DNA of 15,938 nt, from contig JBAXAR010000043.1 of assembly GCA_037142475.1 (NCBI GenBank), forward strand, positions 1-15,938, given 5' to 3'. The notes below the pieces were generated by a model that saw nothing but the letters and a program-made list of their open reading frames with translations, was not told the DNA's origin and did no database searches. The position numbers and the translations under genes were made by a program. Source of the DNA: CAIUMH01 sp037142475. GTDB taxonomy: Bacteria; Actinomycetota; Acidimicrobiia; Acidimicrobiales; RAAP-2. Shown here piece after piece: positions 6,313 to 13,086 of the stretch. The stretch's first letter is position 1. Every line of letters starts with the position of its first letter.

Positions 6313-7425
6313 CTCAGAATCTCAACGGCGATGTCGAGCGATTTCCTCGACGCGACTCCAGACCAGTTGGACGAGCGCATTGCCACCGCAAAGGCTGCGC
6401 TTGGTGATCGCTTGCTGATCCTGGGCCATCACTACCAAATGGACGAAGTGATGAAGTTCGCTGATGTGCGAGGTGATTCGTTCGGTCTTTCGAGAATCGC
6501 AGCCGACCGTGGGGATGCTGATCTGATCGTCTTTTGCGGTGTCCACTTTATGGCGGAGTCTGCGGACATCCTCACCGGCCCCCACCAGCAGGTCGTCCTC
6601 CCTGACCTCAGCGCCGGCTGCTCGATGGCCGATATGGCCGACATCGACCAGGTGGAAGCAGCATGGAGTGATCTCGAGCGGGTCACGGACACTTCTCGAA
6701 TCATGCCAATCACGTACATGAACTCGACGGCAGCGATCAAAGCCTTCGTGGGTCGCCATGGAGGCGCCGTCTGTACCTCGTCGAATGCCAAGGCCGTCCT
6801 GGCCTGGGCACTCATGCCTGATGAGCACGGCGTGGCTCGTGCGGACAAGGTGTTGTTCTTTCCTGATCAGCACCTCGGTCGTAATACGGCCTACGAGCTG
6901 GGGTTTGACCTTGCGTCAATGGAGGTGTGGGACCCCAGTCGGGTCGCCGGAGGTCTGGCTGCTGAACAGATTGATGCCGCCACGTTTCTGCTGTGGCAGG
7001 GCCACTGCTCGGTGCATCAGCGATTCACGACCGATCAGATTGAACGCTTCCGAATTGAGAATCCAAGCGGTGTCGTGGTCGTACACCCTGAGTGCTCCCA
7101 CGAAGTGGTTCAGGCGGCCGACGCCGCCGGGTCAACTGACTTCATCATTCGGTTTGTAGAGGCGACTGAGCCGGGTACCGCGATCGGGATCGGCACCGAG
7201 GTCCATCTCGTCAAGCGGCTGGCGGATGAGTATCCGGATCGGACAATTACATGTCTCGACGATGAGGTCTGCCCGTGCATCACGATGTCTCGTATCGATG
7301 CGCCACACCTCGCATGGGTGCTCGAAGAGGCGGTGGCGGGGCGGATTCGGAACCAAATCACGGTGCCCACCGAGACGGCCACATGGGCGCGCGTGGCTCT
7401 GGAGCGGATGCTCGCCATCATTTGA
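6310..7425 (+). CDS. nadA: Quinolinate synthase A
   Basis: Iron-sulphur enzyme that condenses iminoaspartate with dihydroxyacetone phosphate to quinolinate in de novo NAD synthesis. The 371-residue product is of the long NadA type. It shows LGHHYQMDEV at 38-47 and DSFGLSRIAA at 56-65, plus conserved cysteine motifs DLSAGCSMADM (Cys104), GHCSVH (Cys233) and EVCPCITM (Cys321/Cys323). These fit the three ligands of the 4Fe-4S cluster. The ATG at 6310 was chosen because the upstream frame (to a TTG at 6229) is proline- and glycine-rich with no family resemblance, and a GGGGG stretch sits 7 bases before this ATG. The gene stands alone: no nadB or nadC is beside it. It lies opposite to both neighbouring uvr genes, diverging from uvrC and converging on uvrA. 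Confidence 0.96.
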   Translation: MLRISTAMSSDFLDATPDQLDERIATAKAALGDRLLILGHHYQMDEVMKFADVRGDSFGLSRIAADRGDADLIVFCGVHFMAESADILTGPHQQVVLPDLSAGCSMADMADIDQVEAAWSDLERVTDTSRIMPITYMNSTAAIKAFVGRHGGAVCTSSNAKAVLAWALMPDEHGVARADKVLFFPDQHLGRNTAYELGFDLASMEVWDPSRVAGGLAAEQIDAATFLLWQGHCSVHQRFTTDQIERFRIENPSGVVVVHPECSHEVVQAADAAGSTDFIIRFVEATEPGTAIGIGTEVHLVKRLADEYPDRTITCLDDEVCPCITMSRIDAPHLAWVLEEAVAGRIRNQITVPTETATWARVALERMLAII

Positions 7426-7436
7426 GTATGACGAAA

Positions 7437-7453
7437 GTGTCCCTGAGGGCCAC
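7437..7453. terminator. Weak hairpin between convergent nadA and uvrA
   Basis: In the 39-base gap between the two stop codons, GTG-T-CCC and GGG-C-CAC can pair around a TGA loop with one mismatch. There is no T-run on either side, so it is not a classical intrinsic terminator. It is the only stem-loop I see at this convergent junction. Confidence 0.3.
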
Positions 7454-7464
7454 TCGTTATCGCC

Positions 7465-10335
7465 CTATGGAGTGGGGACTTGGGCCGCCAGCATCGGAGC
7501 GAGGACCTGCCCGGTGTAGCTCCCCGACACGGTCGCCACCTCCTCGGGAGTCCCTGTCGCCACAATCCGGCCGCCGCGGTGGCCACCTTCGGGGCCGAGG
7601 TCAATGATCCAATCTGATGACTTGATCACGTCCATGTTGTGCTCGATGACCAAGACGGTATTGCCCTGATCAACCAGTCGCTGAAGAACCGTGAGGAGTC
7701 GCGCTACGTCTTCGAAGTGGAGCCCTGTGGTTGGTTCGTCGAGGACATAGAACGTGTGCCCGGTTGGGCGCCTGGACAATTCGGTAGCGAGCTTGACGCG
7801 CTGCGCTTCGCCTCCCGAGAGTTGCGGAGCGGGCTGCCCGAGTCGGACGTAGCCCAGACCGACGTCGAGCAGGGTCTGGAGATGCCGGCGAATTGACGGC
7901 TGGTGATCAAAGAACTCCAGGGCTTCGGCGATCGGCATGTCGAGGATGTCAGCGATGTTCTTTCCTCGGAACTGGACCTCAAGGGTCTCACGGTTGTAGC
8001 GGGCGCCTCGGCAGATCTCGCAAGGGACATAAACGTCAGGCAGGAAGTGCATCTCGATCTTGAGGGTCCCGTCGCCGGCGCAGGCTTCGCACCGACCACC
8101 TTTCACGTTGAACGAGAACCGGCCGGGAAGGTACCCGCGGACTTTCGCTTCCTGGGTCTGGGCGAAGAGCTTGCGGATACTGTCGAAGACGCCGGTATAG
8201 GTGGCTGGATTCGATCGTGGAGTCCGTCCGATCGGCTGCTGGTCGACGGCGACGACCTTGTCGACATGCTTGATGCCAGTGATAGATCGGTGCGCGCCAG
8301 CGATGTCCTTCGATCGATGAATCTGGTGCTGGAGTGATTTGAGCAGGATCTGATTGATGAGCGTGGACTTGCCCGAGCCAGAAACTCCAGTCACTGCGAC
8401 CATCACGCCCAACGGGATGGTGACGTCGATTTCGTCAAGATTGTGTTCTGTGGCGCCAAGAATCCGGATGACCTCGCCGGATCCGCTGCGGCGCTGTTCG
8501 GGGATCTCGATTCGCCGTTTGCCGGCGAGATAGAGACCGGTGAGCGACGTGGTGTTTTTCAGCAGACCACCGCGACCATTTACCGGTCCAGCGTGGACGA
8601 TTTCGCCCCCGTGCTCGCCAGCGCCGGGACCCACGTCCACGACGTAGTCAGCCGCCAGAATCGTTTCCTCATCGTGCTCGACGACGATCACGGTGTTTCC
8701 GAGCTCCCGGAGTCTTTCCAAGGTCCCAATCAGGCGACGGTTATCCCGCTGATGGAGGCCGATTGACGGTTCGTCAAGGACGTAGAGGACGCCAACGAGA
8801 CCACTGCCGATCTGACTGGCAAGCCTGATGCGCTGGGCCTCCCCGCCAGACAGGGTGGCGGCTCCACGGCCGAGCGAGAGGTAGTCGAGGCCGACGTCAA
8901 GAAGAAAGCGCATCCGTTCCAGGATCTCCTTGACGACTCGGTCGGCGATGAGGTGCTCTCGCTCTGAGATCTGCATCGATTCGAAGAACACCACCGCGTC
9001 ACCAATGGACAGATTGCTGACCTCGGCGATGTTCTTGGAGTCAATGGTGATCGCAAGGATCTCGGGCTTGAGGCGTGCACCTGAGCACGACGGGCAGGGA
9101 ACCTCTCGCATGTACTGCTCGATCTGCTCACGAGAGAAGTCGGAATCAGCCTCGCCGTGGCGACGCTGCAGCCACGGGATGACCCCTTCAAAAGCTGAGG
9201 AGTAGGACCGGGAGCGGCCAAAGCGGTTGCGATAGCGGATGTCGACCTTCTTGGTTCCCGTTCCGTAGAGGAGGATTTTGCGATCCTTGGGCTTCAACTT
9301 TGTCCAGGCGACATCGGTGGTGAAACCGCCGACCTCGGCGATACCGCTCAGGAGCGCTTCGAAGTAGGCGCTGCGTGCCCCGGCCCAAGGGCTGATGGCA
9401 CCTTGGTCGAGAGTCAGGTCTGGGTCGGACACCACGAGGTCGGCGTCTACTTCGTAGCGGGTGCCCAGGCCGGCACAGTTCGAGCACGCCCCATAGGGCG
9501 AGTTAAACGAGAAGCTCCGAGGAACTGGCTCCTCAAAGCTCGTTCCACATGTTGTGCAGGCAAGGTGCTCGCTGAAGGTCAAGGGTTCGTCGAGGTCGGC
9601 ACCCTCCTCGTCGACGATCTGGATCTCAGCGATCCCCTGGGTGAGTCCCAGTGCCTGCTCCATGGACTCGGTCAATCGCTGGCGCATTCCCTCACGCAAG
9701 ATGAGACGGTCCACCACCACTTCGATGGTGTGCTGCTCGTAGCGAGCAAGAGCCAACGAGGAGCGATCGGAGAGTTCGATCTGGTCGCCATCAACTCGGA
9801 CCCGAGCAAAACCTTGGGCTGCGAGGTCGTCAAGCAGGCTGGAGTACTCGCCCTTCCGACCCCGAACGACGGGCGCCAGCACCAAGAACCGGGTTCCCTC
9901 CTTCAGGCTGAGGACTCGATCAACGATCTGTTGGGGCGTCTGACGAGCGATTGCCAAGCCACAGATTGGACAGTGGGGTCGACCGATACGCGCATAGAGA
10001 AGGCGGAGGTAGTCGTAGACCTCGGTGATTGTTCCAACCGTTGATCGAGGATTCCGCGATGCTGATTTCTGGTCAATTGAAATCGCAGGAGAGAGCCCCT
10101 CGATGAAATCAACATCCGGCTTATCCATCTGGCCAAGAAACTGCCTTGCGTAGGCCGACAGCGACTCGACGTAGCGGCGCTGGCCCTCTGCGTAAATGGT
10201 GTCAAAGGCCAGAGACGACTTTCCGGAACCAGAGAGTCCCGTGAAGACAATGAGTTTTTCGCGGGGCAGCTCGAGCGAGACGTCCTTCAGGTTGTGCTCT
10301 CGAGCTCCTCGAATGACGATCTTGTCGGCCACCAC
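7465..10335 (-). CDS. uvrA: UvrABC excinuclease subunit A
   Basis: DNA damage sensor ATPase that loads UvrB at lesions in nucleotide excision repair. The 956 residues contain two ABC-type ATPase halves. The first has Walker A GLSGSGKS at 33-40 and signature LSGGEAQRIRL near 493, followed by VLDEPSIGLH. The second has GVSGSGKST near 647 and LSGGEAQRVKL near 837, followed by VLDEPTTGLH. Both zinc modules are present: CTTCG with CSNC around 260-287, and CEAC with CEIC around 746-771. The start is a tandem GTG GTG at 10335-10330. The 19 bases between it and the uvrB stop hold no clear ribosome binding site, so either GTG could be used. It is the last gene of coaE-uvrB-uvrA and converges on nadA. 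I saw no SOS-type LexA box near it. Confidence 0.98.
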   Translation of the reverse strand: MVADKIVIRGAREHNLKDVSLELPREKLIVFTGLSGSGKSSLAFDTIYAEGQRRYVESLSAYARQFLGQMDKPDVDFIEGLSPAISIDQKSASRNPRSTVGTITEVYDYLRLLYARIGRPHCPICGLAIARQTPQQIVDRVLSLKEGTRFLVLAPVVRGRKGEYSSLLDDLAAQGFARVRVDGDQIELSDRSSLALARYEQHTIEVVVDRLILREGMRQRLTESMEQALGLTQGIAEIQIVDEEGADLDEPLTFSEHLACTTCGTSFEEPVPRSFSFNSPYGACSNCAGLGTRYEVDADLVVSDPDLTLDQGAISPWAGARSAYFEALLSGIAEVGGFTTDVAWTKLKPKDRKILLYGTGTKKVDIRYRNRFGRSRSYSSAFEGVIPWLQRRHGEADSDFSREQIEQYMREVPCPSCSGARLKPEILAITIDSKNIAEVSNLSIGDAVVFFESMQISEREHLIADRVVKEILERMRFLLDVGLDYLSLGRGAATLSGGEAQRIRLASQIGSGLVGVLYVLDEPSIGLHQRDNRRLIGTLERLRELGNTVIVVEHDEETILAADYVVDVGPGAGEHGGEIVHAGPVNGRGGLLKNTTSLTGLYLAGKRRIEIPEQRRSGSGEVIRILGATEHNLDEIDVTIPLGVMVAVTGVSGSGKSTLINQILLKSLQHQIHRSKDIAGAHRSITGIKHVDKVVAVDQQPIGRTPRSNPATYTGVFDSIRKLFAQTQEAKVRGYLPGRFSFNVKGGRCEACAGDGTLKIEMHFLPDVYVPCEICRGARYNRETLEVQFRGKNIADILDMPIAEALEFFDHQPSIRRHLQTLLDVGLGYVRLGQPAPQLSGGEAQRVKLATELSRRPTGHTFYVLDEPTTGLHFEDVARLLTVLQRLVDQGNTVLVIEHNMDVIKSSDWIIDLGPEGGHRGGRIVATGTPEEVATVSGSYTGQVLAPMLAAQVPTP

Positions 10336-10354
10336 TGGGAGGCTAGCGGAGCAA

Positions 10355-12397
10355 TCAGGTGCTCAATCTTGGGCTGGGGACGTCGTCCTCCATGGACGCC
10401 ATGAGCGTATGGAGCTCATCTCGAATCATGGCGGCCTCTTCGAACCTCAGGTCGTCGGCCGCCTTGAGCATTGCTGCCTCGAGGGACGCCGCCAGAGTGT
10501 GTGGATCCTCGCCGGCGTGCGCCAGTGCGATGCTCGGAACGGCGGTGGTCGGCCGACCCTTTGAAGTCGCACCCCGCTTTGAGGTACCGCTTCCCTGGAG
10601 TCTTCCAAGGATGTCGGTGACAGCCTTCGAGACCGAAACAGGGTCGATCCCGTGGGCCAGGTTGTACTCAATCTGCATCTGACGGCGACGCTGTGTCGTG
10701 GAGATCGCAGCCTCCATCGAGTCCGTGACTCGATCGGCATAGAGCACGACTCGACCTCGCACGTTTCGTGCTGCTCGACCCATGGTCTGGATGAGAGCAG
10801 ACCGAGACCTGAGGAAACCCTCCTTGTCTGCATCGAGAATCACCACAAGGCTTACCTCGGGAAGGTCGAGACCCTCTCGCAGCAGGTTGATGCCGACAAG
10901 GACGTCGAAACGACCAAGTCGCAGGTCTCTGAGGATCTCGATCCGCTCGATGGTGTCGATGTCGGAGTGGAGGTACTCGACTCTGATCCCCGCGTCGGCG
11001 AGGTACGCGGTGAGATCCTCTGACATCTTCTTGGTCAGGGTCGTCACGAGGATTCGTCCCCCAAGCGCGACCTCTTCGTTGATCTCCCGTCGAAGATCGT
11101 CGATCTGAGCCTTGGTCGGCCTGATCTCGACGAGTGGATCGAGCAGTCCGGTGGGCCGAATGACCTGTTCGACGATTTGATCGGAATTCTCGCGCTCAAA
11201 GGGCCCCGGTGTAGCACTGACAAAGATCGCTTGGGGAACCACCTCAAGAAATTCAGGGAAGGTGAGGGGCCGGTTGTCTCTGGCTGAGGGCAGGCGAAAG
11301 CCGTGCTCGATGAGGACATCTTTCCTCGACCGGTCCCCCGCGAACTGGCCATTCAATTGGGGAATGGCGACATGACTCTCGTCGAGGACGACGAGGAAAT
11401 CTCTGGGGAAGAAATCGAGGAGGGTGTAGGGCCGCTCCCCTTGCGCCCGACCGTCGAAATGTCGGCTGTAGTTCTCGACACCGGCGCAGACTCCTGTCTC
11501 GGCCAGCATTTCGAGGTCGTACTCGGTGCGCGTGCGGAGCCGTTGTGCCTCGAGGAGTTTGCCTTCAGCTTCGAACTCCGCGAGACGCTGCCTGAGTTCC
11601 TCTTCGATTGAAATCACCGCGCGACGAGTTGTCTCGTCACCCGCCACATAGTGAGTGGCGGCGAAGACGATGAGTTCTTCCAGCGAGGCTTTCGCGTCTC
11701 CGGTGAGTGTGTCGAAGCGGGTGATCCTCTCGATGGAGTCACCGAACATCTCGATTCTGATGCCGTCCTCTTCATAGGCCGGATGTAGTTCGACCGTGTC
11801 GCCTCGTGACCGGAATGATCCACGCGAGAGTGTCATGTCGTTGCGGGAGTACTGCAGGTCAACCAACCGTCGGAGAAGATCGCGCTGATCCATGACATCT
11901 CCGACCTGCAGCGCGAGTACCCGCTTTTGGTACTCAATCGGGGACCCGAGGCCGTAGATGCATGAGACCGACGCGACCACTACCGCATCGCGGCGAGTCA
12001 GGAGCGACGAGGTAGCAGCGTGGCGGAGCCGGTCGATCTCGTCATTGATCGACGAGTCCTTCTCGATGTAGGTATCGGTCCGGGCGATGTAGGCCTCTGG
12101 TTGGTAGTAGTCGTAGTACGACACAAAGAACTCGACTCGATTGTTGGGAAGGAGCTCTTTGAGTTCCGATGCGAGTTGAGCCGCAAGCGATTTATTCGGC
12201 TCGATGATGAGCGTGGGCCTCTGCACGGCTTCGATGGTCCACGCGATGGTTGCAGTCTTTCCGCTCCCTGTGATTCCTTCGAGAGTTTGGAACCGGAGCC
12301 CTCCTTGAGTGCCTTCGGCCAGCTTCGCGATTGCAGCGGGCTGATCGCCGGCCGGTCGGAAGGGCGAAATGACCTCGATGGGCCGCTCCTCAGGCAT
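10355..12397 (-). CDS. uvrB: UvrABC excinuclease subunit B
   Basis: Damage-verifying helicase-like ATPase that receives DNA from UvrA and recruits UvrC. The 680 residues follow the family plan: SPFRPAGDQP at 11-20, Walker A GITGSGKT at 41-48, the beta-hairpin region SYYDYYQPEAYI at about 93-104, the helicase motif DESH near 341, SATPG, a second RecA-like lobe with HSDIDT near 475 and QTMGRAARN near 537, and a C-terminal UVR hairpin at about 640-672 for UvrC contact. The frame is open further upstream to 12493, but that part lies in coaE without similarity. The ATG at 12397 begins the homology and overlaps the coaE stop by 8 bases. Expression is therefore probably coupled to coaE, an arrangement known in actinobacteria. 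Confidence 0.98.
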   Translation of the reverse strand: MPEERPIEVISPFRPAGDQPAAIAKLAEGTQGGLRFQTLEGITGSGKTATIAWTIEAVQRPTLIIEPNKSLAAQLASELKELLPNNRVEFFVSYYDYYQPEAYIARTDTYIEKDSSINDEIDRLRHAATSSLLTRRDAVVVASVSCIYGLGSPIEYQKRVLALQVGDVMDQRDLLRRLVDLQYSRNDMTLSRGSFRSRGDTVELHPAYEEDGIRIEMFGDSIERITRFDTLTGDAKASLEELIVFAATHYVAGDETTRRAVISIEEELRQRLAEFEAEGKLLEAQRLRTRTEYDLEMLAETGVCAGVENYSRHFDGRAQGERPYTLLDFFPRDFLVVLDESHVAIPQLNGQFAGDRSRKDVLIEHGFRLPSARDNRPLTFPEFLEVVPQAIFVSATPGPFERENSDQIVEQVIRPTGLLDPLVEIRPTKAQIDDLRREINEEVALGGRILVTTLTKKMSEDLTAYLADAGIRVEYLHSDIDTIERIEILRDLRLGRFDVLVGINLLREGLDLPEVSLVVILDADKEGFLRSRSALIQTMGRAARNVRGRVVLYADRVTDSMEAAISTTQRRRQMQIEYNLAHGIDPVSVSKAVTDILGRLQGSGTSKRGATSKGRPTTAVPSIALAHAGEDPHTLAASLEAAMLKAADDLRFEEAAMIRDELHTLMASMEDDVPSPRLST

Positions 12398-13001
12398 CGT
12401 CTTCGGCACGCTCCAAGAGCTCTGCCCAGAGCATGTCGGCCTGCTCCTCGAGGTGCAGGAGGTCCCCATCGTTGAGGACGACGTAGTCACCAAGCGAGAC
12501 GCGCTCTTCTCGTGTCATCTGCGCTGCGATCCGGGCCCGGGCATCGACGTCTGAGAAGCCGCGCTGCTCAACCAAACGATCGACGGCTACCTCGACAGGG
12601 CAATCCACGACGACAACGGCGTCGAGATCCAAGTTTGAGCGGTGCTCGTCGCGCAAGAGAGGAACTGCAAGCAGGCAGACGCCCTCGCGGTGACGCGCTT
12701 GTTCGCGTCGCTCAGACATCTCGATCCCAATTGCGGGATGCACGATTGCGTTGAGATCGGTCAGAGCATCAGGATCGGAGAACACAACGTCGGCGACGGC
12801 TTGGCGATCCAGATCACCGTGTTCTGTGAGGATTTGTGGACCGAAACGGTCCACCAGAGCATCGAGAACGGGGGACCCTGGGGCGACGACATCACGGGCA
12901 ATCAGATCAGCGTCAATGAGCAGGGCACCACGATCGACCAGCAGATCGGCTAACGCAGACTTCCCTGCCCCAATTCCCCCTGTGATTCCGACTGCCAGCA
13001 C
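12390..13001 (-). CDS. coaE: Dephospho-CoA kinase
   Basis: Catalyses the last step of coenzyme A synthesis, ATP-dependent phosphorylation of the ribose 3'-hydroxyl of dephospho-CoA. The 203-residue product is the usual single-domain length. It has Walker A GGIGAGKS at 8-15, the substrate-proximal DADLIARDVV at about 31-40, NAIVHPAI, and a lid-region segment VVVVDCPVEVAVDRL. The start is GTG at 13001 with GAGGGG (13012-13007) 5 bases upstream. It is the first gene of the minus-strand unit coaE-uvrB-uvrA and diverges from the AftD-like gene. Some mycobacterial CoaE proteins carry an extra C-terminal domain; this one does not. Confidence 0.96.
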   Translation of the reverse strand: MLAVGITGGIGAGKSALADLLVDRGALLIDADLIARDVVAPGSPVLDALVDRFGPQILTEHGDLDRQAVADVVFSDPDALTDLNAIVHPAIGIEMSERREQARHREGVCLLAVPLLRDEHRSNLDLDAVVVVDCPVEVAVDRLVEQRGFSDVDARARIAAQMTREERVSLGDYVVLNDGDLLHLEEQADMLWAELLERAEDDA

Positions 13002-13033
13002 GTCTGCCCCTCTCTCGATGTCCCGCTCCAGAC

Positions 13034-13039
13034 AACCTA
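13034..13039 (-). promoter_or_regulatory. Possible -10 element for coaE-uvrB-uvrA
   Basis: TAGGTT on the minus strand matches TAnnnT and would place the transcript start about 27 bases before the coaE GTG, leaving room for the ribosome binding site. No good -35 is visible at 16-18 bases, so the call is weak. Confidence 0.3.
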
Positions 13040-13068
13040 CAGACCCATGGTGAGTGCTCCCGGTTCAC

Positions 13069-13074
13069 TACACT
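13069..13074 (+). promoter_or_regulatory. Possible -10 element for the AftD-like gene, near-leaderless transcript
   Basis: TACACT matches TAnnnT and ends 12 bases before the ATG at 13087. A start about 7 bases downstream would leave a leader of only about 5 bases. No Shine-Dalgarno-like sequence precedes the ATG, which agrees with leaderless translation, common in actinobacteria. Confidence 0.4.
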
Positions 13075-13086
13075 CAGCATCGACTC

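Noticed and set aside
9403..10044. 213-codon frame on the plus strand opposite uvrA
   Set aside because: It is a mirror of conserved UvrA coding sequence with no independent support.
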